From Dallia pectoralis (taxonomy: Eukaryota > Chordata > Actinopteri > Esociformes > Umbridae): DNA of 64,000 bases. Position numbers and translations under genes: made by a program. The DNA is taken from positions 5,516,951-5,580,950 of the forward strand of contig CM055757.1 in NCBI GenBank assembly GCA_029465975.1, written 5' to 3'. The notes under the pieces are model-generated. The model saw nothing but the letters and a program-made list of their open reading frames with translations, was not told the DNA's origin and made no database searches. Every line of letters starts with the position of its first letter. Positions within the stretch are counted from its first letter, which is position 1. Positions 42,301 to 56,500 of this stretch are shown piece after piece.

Positions 42301-45300
42301 AGCCACTGGACCTGAACGCAGGAGGGAAACGGCTCATCAACCGTTAATTTTCCAGCCACACCGTGTTGGTCAGACAAACAGGCTGGCTGTGCAACTCTTC
42401 CCATGACAGCTATTTTCTCCCCTGTGTGAGAATACAAACACGACCTCATTAACCCGCAGGACGGGACAGAACGTCGCGAATGAACCAGCTCTCTGTTGAT
42501 GGACTCCCTGAAGATTAGAGCAACCCATTGGCCAGAACATTAGCGGGCGTTACGTCGGGGACGTTCTGATTCGTTACTCATCCTAAATGGACCTGTTGCT
42601 TGGGAAATAAATGACCGCTTTCTGTTTTCTTTTTACGTAGGACCATATTTTTTCCAGCCACCTTGATCAGAACGCCGCTTTGTTATCCTCACCAGACAGT
42701 CATTTCATGTGTCTCTGCGAGTCGGACATTTTAACGCTAAACAACGTCATAAAATCGTAGCCTTCTTAACCAGACCACAGTCCCGTTGTCAGACTCTGGT
42801 CTGGGGAGAAATGTGTCAACGGAGAGGCAGACTGTGGCGTTGCTGTGGCGTTGCTGTGGCGTTGCTGTGGCGTTGCTGTGGCGTTGCTGTGGCGTTGCTG
42901 TGGCGTTGCTGTGGCGTTGCTGTGGCGTTGCTGTGGCGTTGCTGTGGCGTTGCTGTGGCGTTGCGACCAAACCCAAATACTGCTGCTTCTGAGGAGCAGT
43001 GGCAGGGAGACTTAGCATGAATGTAAACCCCATTTACATGTTAATGTGTCTGAGGAATCACTGGCCCTGTGGCCTCAGGTGACGGCATGGACCCTCTGCC
43101 AATACCACCCCTGTTAATAATTATTATTGTGGACACCATCAATATGATGGCTGTTATGTGTTAGGACGGTGCCTGAGATGTAGAACGACTTTGAATCGCA
43201 TTACATCTTTGCACTGCTTTATGAGCCACTGCCAGTTTCTGCATGGAAACCTATTGATTTCACCACCGCGTGCTTGTCTTTCAGTCCGTGAGAGACTCTT
43301 AGATACTGGACAGCTGGTCCAACCACTGCTCTTTGGCTCCCCCTGAGGGTGGTCAGTGGGATTGCGGTGGGGAAACCATACTCTGATATATTTGTGATTT
43401 TAATAGAACAGTGTTCCTGGGATCTGTGTTTTCTTCAGGTAATGTCCTCTTATATCTGATACTACTTTTCCTGATCTAGGCTCTACACTCGTGTGACCGA
43501 CCATCTTTTGTTATTCTAGCGTGTGAGATACAGGTAGCCGCTAGGTCGCTCGTTCTTTCACTCACACAGCAGGGCACTCGGCGAGGACACATTTGAATTC
43601 CACTTCCTGTTAATGGAGTCGCCCTTCCTTTCTGTGTAGACCAGGCTGCCTGGCCCTGACCGGTATTTGCCGTTTGTGGTTCCGAGTGTTTGACAGGTGG
43701 TGTTCCCCTACCACAGGTGAAGCAGCCCGAGCCCATCTTGCGTGAGCTTCACACGTCCCAGATTGTCGAGGTTCCCAGTTCGGCACCCGGGGAACAGCTA
43801 CATAACGTTGTGAGCAAGCGCACTATTCAGAGTTATTCCTGACTGTAAATGTGTGAGACATAGATTCAGAATTAAATGTGTATAACCTAGGCATGATGTT
43901 CACCTGGTTCTCGCTAAAGGTGGTGCGTCTTGAGTTTTCGTGTTTTTTCTTTTTCGCAGTATTGTGACGACGTATTCCCACAGAACGTTTTCACCCTGAA
44001 TATGGCGAGAACGACCTGCACTGGAGACTTCGGTGAGTGTTCTGTTGTCTAGAACACAGGAACAGGATGCGAGATCAATTGGTTTCAGTTCTAGATGTTG
44101 TTTATTGTCTACACTCAGTCACTGACTCTCATCTGGGTTGTCAGGCTTTGCTGTCACTGGGCACATTAACAGACTAAAGAGAAGCTGCATCTTTGTCAGC
44201 GAGGTTCTGGCGGATGGACTGGCCTTCAGTGAAGGTACGTTTGGTCCGGTTCACTTTGACTTCCTTAATTAATTTGTTTCTGCAATCTCAATAATAACCT
44301 GTGTGTGTGTTTCGTTTGTAACCCAGGACTGAGACCGGGTGATGAGATTCTGGTTCTGAACGGTGTAGGCGTCTCCACTCTAGACCTGGGTCTGATCCAG
44401 ACTCTGTTCGCTGAGGAAAGCCTCCAGCTGACAATCAGAAGAGATGCTCCGCCCACCTCACCTGTGACATCTGACCCTTTGACCCTGTCCCCGTTGCTCA
44501 GCCAGTCACAGCTGCTGCAGAACTTCCTGGACACACACCATCGTGCCAAGTCTACTACTGGTGAGAAAGGACACACACACACGCGCACACACACTCGTGC
44601 ACACACAATACTGCTAACGAACCGCTAACTAATCAGCCTCAAGTCACTGGGTCAAAAACGCTGTTTTTTAAGTTAAGCATAAGCTGGATTAATTTTAAAT
44701 TGGTTCGATAAGATTTAAAGTTCGATAAAGCGTTCATGCTGATCTAGGTTTAGTTGTGCATGTAAATGATGAAAGATCTAATCATATAGCAGTACACACA
44801 AACATTTCCCCCCACAACAACAGGGCTGGGTTCTAAGGCCCCAGGGCTTTAAAAAACATCGCTGCGCGTTACTCAATCGCTTTGAATCGTGTGAAAGAAC
44901 GTTTCGTTTCAGCTGAAAGCCACGACCTAACATCACAAAGCAACACGCCATAATAACCGTATTTAGCCGGAACTGTGAGCTCTAGTTTGTGGTGGGAAAT
45001 CAAATGCATTTGACTGAACTGGCCTGTTGTAAGTCACGTCGTTAATGTGGACCTGCAGATCATCATGATGGCTGGCTGGTGACAGAGTCACACTTCCACA
45101 CTATTGCTACGCCTTGGCAGGTGCTGTTTGTTAGCATGGTATTGCTACACCTTGGCAGGTGCTGTTTGTTAGCATGGTATTGCTACACCTTGGCAGGTGC
45201 TGTTTGTTAGCATGGTATTGCTACACCTTGGCAGGTGCTGTTTGTTAGCATGGTATTGCTACACCTTGGCAGGTGCTGTTTGTTAGCATGGTATTGCTAC

Positions 45301-48300
45301 ACCTTGGCAGGTGCTGTGTGTTAGCATGGTATTGCTACACCTTGGCAGGTGCTGTTTGTTAGCATGGTATTGCTACACCTTGGCAGGTGCTGTGTGTTAG
45401 CATGGTATTGCTACACCTTGGCAGGTGCTGTTTGTTAGCATGGTATTGCTACACCTTGGCAGGTGCTGTGTGTTAGCATGGTGCCCACAGACAGCATGTG
45501 TGAGTGCCACCTGGACCACTCCGGTCTCCTGGCACCGGTCTCTGGAAACTAGGCCCGGATCCGATCCACCAGTGGGGTTCTGCGATCGAATCCGCGCCAG
45601 AATGTCAGACGAAGGCTGAAGCCTCAGTGGTAATTGTCAGCAATAATTCTGAGGGGATTAAATGACCAATCGATTATAAGCGAAAACGATCGATCGGTTG
45701 TTTAACAGGTGATTTCGATGACATTTCTCTCGATGCGTTTCCTGCTCCTCCTAGTTTGTAGAGAGAAGAAAACAAATACTTGTCACCTACGCCCTGTGTT
45801 ACCACATACTTCCTTGTGATTCAAATACTTCCTCTAAAAGTTCCTGTCAAGCCGTCATTTGTGTCCTTTGTTGGTGTTCGGCCATATATCTAAGGTAAGG
45901 GCATGTGGCTTGGCTTACGCTATCGCAGCATTTATAACGTATCTTCTTGCAAAAATATCTTTATATAGTAGAAATGCATTTAACGCTTATTTGCTTCTGT
46001 TGGTTTCGCCTCAGCCTGTGTATTTACAGTACATTTATAAGGTCAATTATGATGAAAAGTTGACTAGTGTAAGAAGTTGACTAAGTGCGTTTTGTGATTA
46101 CGTATTCAGATGATAGTTCCAGGGATCGATTGATTTTAGTCATTTGTTTAAATATGTGTGTTTTCAGAGTGCAAATGTCGTCGTTGTTGCGGCCGTGTGG
46201 CATCGAGTGACTTTGGCATTACGGGCAACTTAAATTGGAAGGGGCAGAATGGGTTAATTTTTTCGCTTGGGAGTTGTTGAGTTCCTACAGTTTGATGTAG
46301 ACAGACTCACAGGTCTGGTGATGACTCCAATTTACCCCAAACTGTCTCGTCAAAGCAAATAAATGTTCCCCGACCATCACACACGTTTCTGAAAAATAGG
46401 AACCCAGCAACATGGCTGCAGTTCTCTCCTCTCCCTCTAGATGGAGTATGCTCCCAGTCAGGCGGATGGTGAGATGGATGAACTCTCTGAACCAATTAGA
46501 GTAACGGGAAAAGAGCCCTCCTCTCTAGTGTGTCCTGGCATACGTTGTGCTTGAGATCTTCTTGGTGTTTGTTCAATTTTATACTGCATATCGTGTAAGT
46601 GCTTCTGAACGCTTCAACCAACGGTTCCCGTCGTCGTGTGTTTGCCTATGTGTCCCAGATTACACTCAGGCCAGTTGATTGTGGCCAAGTACACAGTTGA
46701 TTTCATGTCTTTGCGTTTGTTGAAAGCAAGAGCGGGGAGGAGTCAGGGAGGCGCCAGACTCAGTTAGCGTAATCAGATCTGGCCCCGTTGAATCTAGTCA
46801 GGTGTGTTATACCAAGGGCAGCGCTCATATAGTGCTTTCCTACCATTGTATTCACAGGGGAAGTGCAACGGCAGTTAATTAGTAAAATCTTTCTCTTAAG
46901 ACCACTCTAATAGGCTATAATTGAGCCAATGGAGTCGTATATGTCTATAATAGAGCCAATGGATCCAGTTATGTCTATAATAGAGCCAATGGAGTTGTAT
47001 ATGTCTATAATAGAGCCAATGGATCCAGTTATGTCTATAATAGAGCCAATGGATCCAGTTATGTCTATAATAGAGCCAATGGAGTTGTATATGTCTATAA
47101 TAGAGCCAATGTATCCAGTTATGTCTATAATAGAGCCAATGGAGTTGTATATGTCTATAATAGAGCCAATGGAGTTGTATATGTCTATAATAGAGCAAAT
47201 GGAGTCGTATATGTCTATAACAGAGCAAATGGAGTCGTGTATGTCTATAACAGAGCCAATGGAGTCATATATGTCTATAATAGAGCCAATGGAGTCATAT
47301 ATGTCTATAATATAGCCAATGGAGTCGTATATGTCTATAATAGAGCCAATCGAGTCATATATGTCTATAACAGAGCCAATGGAGTCCTATAGGTCTATAA
47401 TAGAGCCAATGGATCCGTATATGTCTATAATAGAGCCAATGGAGTCCTATATGTCTATAATAGAGCCAATGGAGTCCTATATGTCTATAATAGAGCCAAT
47501 GGATCCGTATACGTCTATAATAGAGCCAATGGATCCGTATATGTCTATAATAGAGCCAATGGATCCGTGGAAAAATTGCCCACACTAGATACATTATATA
47601 GTAACCATCACTTGCTGTTTAAGGAAATTGCGTCAGACATGTCAGTGTTGCGAAAAACCCCAACATCCTACGTCCGCCGCCGTTTGAAAATGCTGTACGC
47701 GCTGTTGTTAATAGAAACCGCCGTGTCTCTCTGCCCAGATGTGTCCACCGTACCAGAGGTCCCTGATGACTCCTTAGACCTGGGGAATGGTTTACAGCAC
47801 AACAGCCACAGGGCCGTGAAGCACAGCAAGGTAAGACCGGATGAACACAGCCTCTACCAACGCCCACACTCAGATGAGTCAGCATAAATGTGGAGAGAGG
47901 GTTGGGAGCCGGGGAGATCTAATCGCATCACAGACTGATCCAAAGAGCTCTGAGAGCGTGAGCGTACACCCACTACGGGCTCGGAGTCGTGTAGAAACGC
48001 AGTCGCTAATCTGTGTGTGGGCGTGCGATTGAGTGTGATGTGCGCGTAAAGGCGCGCGCGTGAAGGTAAATGTCCATGTAAATGTGTGTGTGTACTGCTT
48101 GGCACCCCCCCATCAGGGACAGCTGTATTGTGGTAGTGGAGCCCAATATGTCCCGGCACCACTGTTAGAGATGTGTAATTACGCCACCCCGTACTCAGTC
48201 TAAAGACAGATTATTACCGTCACACTCAGAGACACACAGGCTGTGTCTCTCACACGTAATGTGCCTGCCAAGCACCCCTACCCCGTCAGTCCAGGGCTAA

Positions 48301-50556
48301 TACCAGCCCAGTAGTAATGACAGAGTTTGGGTTAGCCATGCTGGGCCAGAGCCAGCCCGGGCAGAGAACAGTCTAGTGCCATCTCCTCCTCGTCTTAACC
48401 CCGGCATATGGAAACGAATTGGAGTCAGGTTGTTGTTATTCTGTTTTAACTGAATTTGCTAGACATTGATATTCCCTTTAAGCCTATTTGGGGATTTCAA
48501 AGAGTTGTCTTCACGCGCTGGTTTTGTTAGAGGATGAGCGCTTTATGTTAGCTCTGTGACAGCGAATGGGTGAACGCTGGCTACCGGCTGTCACTGTTGA
48601 GGATCTACTTTCCATTGTGTACGTATGCAGGTAGATGTCTCTCAAATTATTTGGTCCATGTTTATTTTCGTCCCAGCAAGGTCTCTTTCTTGTCAGTTTT
48701 TTTAATGCAAATTGTAACTTGTATTGAAGTCATTATATGTGTATTCACGCATGTTTTTGTTAAGTTTTCTGTGTGATGGTAATGAAGCGGATTTTTCAGA
48801 GAAACTGTCTAGTTTGTGTATTACGGGGCAGCGTTAATGAGCCTGTATTTGCTCTGTGTGCAGTTTCATGCCTGGTATGTCTCCCCCTTGAGACTGTCCA
48901 CACTAGCTGGAGATCTGCAGTATCTAGGTTGGCTATTTGTCCGCATTTCTATGCACTTTAATACAGCATGAGATCAATATCTTTCTCTAAAACGTTGTTA
49001 CGTTATACATTGTACTGTTAAAATGCCCATACTTTTAGAAGGTAGGCTGTGTTTAGTTGGTGTAGTAGGACTGTAGTTTTAGTGAGTAGGCTGTGTTTAG
49101 TTGGTGTCGTAGCAGGACTGTAGTTTTAGTGAGTAGGCTGTGTTAGGTTGGTGTTGTAGTAGGACTGTAGTTTTAGTGAGTAGGCTGTGTTTAGTTGGTG
49201 TCGTAGCAGGACTGTAGTTTTAGTGAGTAGGCTGTGTTTAGTTGGTGTTGTAGTAGGACTGTAGTTTTAGTGAGTAGACTGTGTTAAGTTGGTGTTGTAG
49301 TAGGACTGTAGTTTTAGTAAGTAGACTGTGTTAAGTTGGTGTTGTAGTAGGACTGTAGTTTTAGTGAGTAGGCTGTGTTAAGTTGGTGTTGTAGTAGGAC
49401 TGTAGTTTTAGTGAGTAGGCTGTGTTAAGTTGGTGTTGTGGTAGGACTGTGGTAGGCCTGTAGTAGGAATGTGGTAGGACTGTGGTAGGCCTGTAGTAGG
49501 CCTGTGGTAGGACTGTAGTAGGACTGTGGTAGGACTGTGGTAGGACTGTGGTAGGCCTGTGGTAGGACTGTGGTAGGACTGTATTAGGACTGTAGTAGGC
49601 CTGTGGTAGGCCTGTGGTAGGCCTGTGGTAGGCCTGTGGTAGGCCTGTGGTAGGCCTGTGGTAGGACTGTGGTAGGACTGTGGTAGGCCTGTGGTAGGCC
49701 TGTGGTAGGACTGTATTAGGACTGTATTAGGACTGTGGTAGGACTGTGGTAGGACTGTAGTAGGACTGTGGTAGGACTGTGGTAGGCCTGTGGTAGGCCT
49801 GTGGTAGGCCTGTGGTAGGACTGTGGTAGGACTGTGGTATGCCTGTAGTAGTCCTGTAGTAGTCCTGTAGTAGTCCTGTAGTAGTCCTGTATTAGGACTG
49901 TGGTATGCCTGTAGTAGTCCTGTAGTAGTCCTGTAGTAGTCCTGTATTAGGCCTGTGGTAGGACTGTAGTAGGACTGTGGTAGGACTGTGGTAGGCCTGT
50001 GGTAGGACTGTGGTAGGACTGTATTAGGACTGTAGTAGGCCTGTGGTAGGCCTGTGGTAGGCCTGTGGTAGGCCTGTGGTAGGCCTGTGGTAGGCCTGTG
50101 GTAGGACTGTGGTAGGACTGTGGTAGGCCTGTGGTAGGACTGTATTAGGACTGTGGTAGGACTGTGGTAGGACTGTAGTAGGACTGTGGTAGGACTGTGG
50201 TAGGCCTGTGGTAGGCCTGTGGTAGGACTGTGGTAGGACTGTGGTATGCCTGTAGTAGTCCTGTAGTAGTCCTGTAGTATTAGGACTGTGGTATGCCTGT
50301 AGTAGTCCTGTAGTAGTCCTGTAGTAGTCCTGTAGTAGTCCTGTAGTAGTCCTGTATTAGGACTGTGGTAGGCCTGTAGACAGATGCTGCTGTTCATTGT
50401 TTTTGCCCAGTGACAGAACAAGTCTCACTTCACTGGGATCTGCACTGCGGTAATCGTACTGGAGGGTGTGTGAGGAGGTGAATAGTAGTGTGGGGGGTGG
50501 TGTGTGTGGTGTGTGCGTGTGTGTGTGTGTCTCTGTGTGTGTGTGTGTGTGTGTGT

Positions 50557-50593
<37 letters not shown>

Positions 50594-53500
50594 AAAGACA
50601 TGCAGTAAAAGTGAGCACCATGAGACATTCTTCTTATTGCCATTATGAACAGTACAAATTGAATCTTGCATCCTGGGTGAGTGTGTGCCCTGGAGCAGAC
50701 AGCAGGCAGCAGAACAGTCTAGTCACTGGTTAGAAAGTCACTCACGTATCAAAGAGGTAACATAGTGACACACAGCAGTCTGCCTCCCTGTGTCTGAACA
50801 GAGACTGATCCAGGGACAGTCATATCAAACAGGTAACATAGTGACACACAGCAGTCTGCCTCCCTGTGTCTGAACAGAGACTGATCCAGGGACAGTCATA
50901 TCAAACAGGTAACATAGTGACACACAGCAGTCTGCCTCCCTGTGTCTGAACAGAGACTGATCCAGGGACAGTCATATCAAACAGGTAACATAGTGACACA
51001 CAGCAGTCTGCCTCCCTGTGTCTGAACAGAGACTGATCCAGGGACAGTCATATCAAGCCTTTTGTCACGGCGTCTAATGGCCTGCCGTGGTACACTGACT
51101 AACGCTGATTAATTGGTCCACGGGTTTCTAATTTGCTAATATTACAGCAGCGGGGGCGGGGGGGGGGGAGGAGGAAGGGAGAGATGATGGAGGGAGAGAT
51201 GGAGGAGGGAGAGATTAAAGTATGAGTCAATGTGATGGGTGTTTATGTAGGTGAGGGAAGCAGTGGATGACTAATAAACCATAGTAGCAGCAAATGTGTC
51301 TGTGGGTGGGTGTGTGTGGGTGTCTGTGTGTGTGTCTGTGGGTGTGCTGTGTGTCTGTGTGTGTGTGTGTCTGTGGGTGTGCTGTGTGTCTGTGTGTGTG
51401 TCTGTGGGTGTGCTGTGTGTCTGTGGGTGTGCTGTGTGTCTGTGTGTGTGTCTGTGGGTGTGCTGTGTGTCTGTGTGTGTGTGTGTGTGTGTGTGTCTGT
51501 GTGTGTGCTGTGTGGATACTGAAGGGAGAGTCAAGAGTCGCAAGTTTTGTGACACCAATTTATTTGCAATTATGAATCCTATGTTATTTCTTGTCTTACT
51601 CTGGGGTGCTGGGGTGTGTTCTCAGTAGAACGTAATGTGGTACTTTACTACCAAGTTGTCTTCATCAGCTTGCTCCATGTGGACTGGTTTTATGAGTTAT
51701 GACATCACTTTATGAAAAGCTAATAACATCACCATGCTGTTAGTTTTCCAGCTCCAGACAGGTTACGAGTCTCCAGAGAACCTGTACCACCAACAGAATC
51801 AGGTCACGTTGGATGTCAGCTGGCGTTGGCATGACAATGTAGTGCTTGATGCGCTGTTGACCCAACTGGTCAAGCAGAATTAAGCTTCTCTACTTCTTGC
51901 CACACACAACTGAACCATTAAGATCCTTTACAAGACCGTTTTAGGCACTGAGGGCAGCAACTAAACCGGCTCCTTTTCCTTCCCAGCTTCAACATCATAT
52001 AAATCGGTGTCATTCACTTATTGATGGTTTTGTGAAGAGCTGTCAAATGTTGTTCTTGAAGAGCTTCCATCCTTGAGGATTTCACTCCAATTCTAGTTCA
52101 GCTCACCCGATTCTAATAATTTGCCGAGTGACACGCCAAAAGAGCTTAGTCACACCTTTCGTTTAGCGTGAAAACCTCCAGGACAGACCTGGTGTCTCGG
52201 CTGTGGGGACGATTGGTCGTTCCGGGTACTGACTGGGTACTGGTTACTGTATCGGGTTACATGTTGTTTTTGTTTACTGTGAATCATTTAGTTCCTCTAT
52301 TCTAGGGTCATGACCATGGACATGTGAACGTTTTTCTTTTTTAACACGCGTGAATGTGAGATGTCGTATATGCCGTATATTCCGTTCACAGCATTGACAC
52401 TACAACCTTACAGCACATGGCAGTGAGCTAATACCGATCGCCCTATTAAACGGGGACCTTAAGGAAAGGGACTCAGGCGATTCCGGAACCACGTCAGAGG
52501 CTTGTCGGGGGCGAGTGTGGGTGGTGGGTGGCGGCGACGCCATATGGCTCTGACAAGCCTAATAATCTGTGCTTAGTGTGTGGAGAAGCCGAACTGTGGA
52601 GCGGTTGAGGACAGAGACACAGAGTCCTAGCCGGAGGAAACCAGACGCGAGCTGGACTCACTTCCCCCGTTGCATGGCTGGGTGCTTGGGGCCGGTGCCT
52701 GAGAGCAGCGGGGCATCGGCCGAGGATGGAGAGGCTAGACCCTGCCTCCATCTCATCACCCTGATTCAGCTGGTCATTAGGGACCAGTCTCCAGCCCGGG
52801 CCCTGTGCTCTCTGCTGGCCCTGTGCTGGTGTTGGCCGGGAGGCTGGAGACAAAGACCTGTTCTTGGGTTCGGCCCTGCTCACCCTCCGTCAGCTGCTGA
52901 AGGAAAAACGGACCCGTCTGTTGGAAGAAATGGCCGTATGTGTGGCTGGTGAGAAACCGTCTGTCCTGGACCCGTTCACTGGACTACTGATAAACATCTG
53001 TTCTAGTAGTTTGGCCTGGGTTCGTTAAATGCTGGTATACTCTTGACGGCAGTCATGTTTAATCTGGGCACGTAGCTTTTTCATAGGACGACTCTGTGTC
53101 GTATTGTCAGTTTTCCTGGTTTTCCCTCGTCTCCCTCTGCACGTCCCGGGAATATCAGAATGGATTTTTAGTCTGAGCGTTTCACCGTTGAATTAAAACG
53201 CGGACACCCTGGCGTGTCCTCAGAGACCCGGTGGAATAATATTTGTTTAGAATGAATGATACAACGTATCGTGGTGATGGCGAAGGAATCCCTCGCCGCT
53301 TGATGTACAAGAGACCGTTTTAAAAAGCAGAGGATTCAGCCTCTGTCAGGGTTTTACTGTGGTCTGACAGGCCCGGACTATTTGAACAATGGACTCAATA
53401 TTCTTTATTTTTGGCTTGATATTTTTTTTTATTTTAGATCGGAGTGGCGTCTTGTTTGATTTGAAAGTCTACAAAAGTAGCCAGAGCTCGCTGAGTTTAG

Positions 53501-56500
53501 GGACTCTGAGGAATGTATGATATAAATAAGGAGATTAACCTTTTGACAGCTCCTCTTCTTCCGGCTCTGTCTGTTTCTGACCTCGGTGTATTTTGATACT
53601 ATTTTGCAGACCTCAGTGAAGACACGTCAGAGTGTGTTCTGACCTCAGGATAGGATATGTTTCACTGCCAATCTGTGTATGAGGGAATCGGAAGGACGGA
53701 GGAAGTGTTGTGGAAAACCAGCGTCTGGATAATCGTCCCAGTGGGGGCTACGCCAGCAGGAGTAGTAATCTCCCCTGGAACAAACGGGTCCCTTTAACGT
53801 CTGTCCCTTTTATAATCTGACTAAGCCTTCGAGATACAGTGGGAGTGTGTAGAAATAAATGTAGTGTTTTCTTCAGTTGTCTTATTCACTTGGAGAGCGG
53901 CATGATTATGACTCAAATGAAATGCATTGCCTCTAATTTGCCCTGTAGTTGTGCCCTGTAGTTGTGTCGTTTTTATGTGTGTGTTGCCCCAACTGGGCCC
54001 CAAGGGCCAGTCAGGTGGTCATCTGTTGATTTGGACAGGAGCAGGTCATGTGAGTGTCGACCGGCTGATTTGTTTACGAACACAGGGCCTAAATCTCCCG
54101 TTGGCAGCGAGACTCAGCAGATGCCTGTGTAAGACGTTGTTTACCGTGAGACTTACATAGAGGGGCCATCCCAATGGATCGTTAACGTTAAGTGTAGCTT
54201 TCACACGTAGCAGGCCCCTCCCTTCAGCCATTTCTGTGTTGTTGTCAGGTGTTTCTGACAGACTGGTGGCCCAGAACAGTCCTCATTGTACTGTTGTACT
54301 CAGAGGCCGGGGCAGTGGGGCTTTGGAAAAACTAACATACTGACCACTGTATTATGGTCTCTGGGAGCGGACTGGGTGACGTGGATCAGAGATGAGACAG
54401 ACTGCTGGCGAGGCAGACCGACAGCTGGAGGGCAGGACAGGCAGAGAGACGGAGGGCAGGACAGACAGACAGCTGGAGGGCAGGACAGACAGACAGCTGG
54501 AGGGCAGGACAGACAGACAGCTGGAGGGCAGGACAGACAGCTTGAGGGCAGGACAGACAGCTTGAGGGCAGGACAGACAGACGGCTGGAGGGCGAGACGG
54601 ACAGACAGAGGGGGAGACAGACAGACCGGCAGACCGACAGGAGGGGGCAGGAGGAATTGGCCTCAGTCTTCACTGTCCACTCTGATTGATATGCACACTG
54701 GAGTGAGAGCAGCCGCAGCAGCAGCAGTTTTCCAGTGAAATGTTCTCAGAATCTCCGGGCGTAGAATCAATGGTCAGATTCCATCAGACGGACCCGGGGC
54801 CCTGTAGGGAGAGGTGCTCTGTGTAGTGGTGAGGTTGCTCCATACTGGGTGGAGGTGGAGTAATGGCACACCAGGAGGTGCAGTCGGAATGATGAGAGGC
54901 TGGCATACTGGACGATGAAGATGATGATGAGAGGCTGGCATACTGGACGATGAAGATGATGATGAGAGGCTGGCATACTGAACGCAAAGAGGAATTCTGA
55001 CAAAACGAGAGAGACACAGGGCCACTTCTGATTTGAACTACTAAGAACTGCTTGGTCAGATCCAGTGCAGCCGTGATGCCAGCATCCAGACCCGGTAGGC
55101 TACGTAGGAAGGGTTGTAACCTGGCTCGTAGGACCCAGAGACAGGCCACAGCGGCCTGGAGACTGCTATACCGACTCCTGTTCATGGTGAGTGGGACGTG
55201 GAGGGGTTGGAGAGGCTGTGGGGGTGGACTGTAGAGAGAGGGGGTGTGGGGGTGGACTGTAGAGAGGGGGTGTGGGGGTGGACTGTAGAGGGGGTGTGGG
55301 GGTGGACTGTAGAGGGGGTGTGGGGGTGGACTGTAGAGGGGGTGTGGGGGTGGACTGTAGAGAAGGGGTGTGGGGGTGGACTGTAGAGAGGGGGTGTGGG
55401 GGTGGACTGTAGAGGGAGTGTGGGGGTGGACTGTAGAGGGGGTGTGGGGGTGGACTGTAGAGGGGGTGTGGGGGTGGACTGTAGAGGGGGTGTGGGGGTG
55501 GACTGTAGAGGGGGTGGACTGTAGAGGGGGTGTGGGGGTGGACTGTAGAGGGGGTGTGGGGGTGGCTGTAGAGGGGGTGTGGGGGTGGCTGTAGAGGGGG
55601 TGGGGGTGGACTGTAGAGGGGGTGGGGTTTAGGTAGAGGGGGTGTGGGGGTGGACTGTAGAGGGGTGTGGGGGTGGACTGTAGAGGGGGTGTGGAGGTGG
55701 ACTGTAGAGAGTGGGTGTGTGGGGGTGGACTGTAGAGGGGGTGGACTGTAGAGGGGGTGTGGGGGTGGACTGTAGAGGGGGTGTGGGGATGGACTGTAGA
55801 GGGGGTGGGGGGGTAGACTGTAGAGGGGGTGTGGGGTTTAGCCGCTCACAGTTTGGGGGTTTAATCCTGCAGCGAGGATCAGCTTGTAGTGACCAACATG
55901 GTTCTGTGGCCGTTGTTTCTGAGAAGACAACCTTACTTCACGGCGAGAGACAGACGGGGGTGTTTACAGGACAGGGTTGATACAGGGTCAGAGTCCTGAG
56001 TGGTCAGTTTGGGCTGTTTGACACTATAGGTTCTACAGATTGGTCCTTCCCCTCTTTCCCACAGGCTATACGCTTGTTCAGTGAGGATGAACCCTGGACA
56101 GCGTGGTTGTGTACGTGGCCTTTACAGTACGCCGTTTCCCAGTCCTCACTGTCTGCCGTTCACAGGTGTTAATGAAACATTTGGGTTAGTCGTCAGGAAT
56201 TCCTCTCAGACAGGTTTGGTGTGATTGCTGTGTAAATCACGAAGACTTCTGAGTCAGGCTGGCGAAAAGTCGTGCTGCGAGAACTGGAGAATTCTCCTGT
56301 TTGTTATGCTGTGTCTGAATTTGTGTGTGTGTGTGTGTGTGTGTGTGCGTCTCTGTATCCCCCCCAGTGCAGCCTCACAAACCAACGGCATACTCACTCC
56401 ACACGAACACACCGTCATCCGTCTGTGTGAGCGGTTTGTCTCCTGGAGTTACCGTGGGGTATTTGATTAATGTCAACATGATATCTTTCGACACGTTCCC

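Noticed and set aside
43292..43438. 49-codon open stretch ending at cag/gtaatg, considered as the RBD 5' half
   Set aside because: No acceptor gives the right phase without an in-frame stop (TGA at 43289), and the resemblance is slight.
46917..47567. Regularly spaced 30-bp units resembling a CRISPR array
   Set aside because: Units are contiguous with no unique spacers, and the context is a vertebrate intron.
49408..50421. 337-codon minus-strand frame (Tyr/His/Thr/Pro-rich)
   Set aside because: Product of the 11-bp array; no homology and no start or promoter context.
52569..52952. GC-rich 127-codon open frame
   Set aside because: No recognised protein, a comparable antisense frame, and the flanking exons already join in phase without it.
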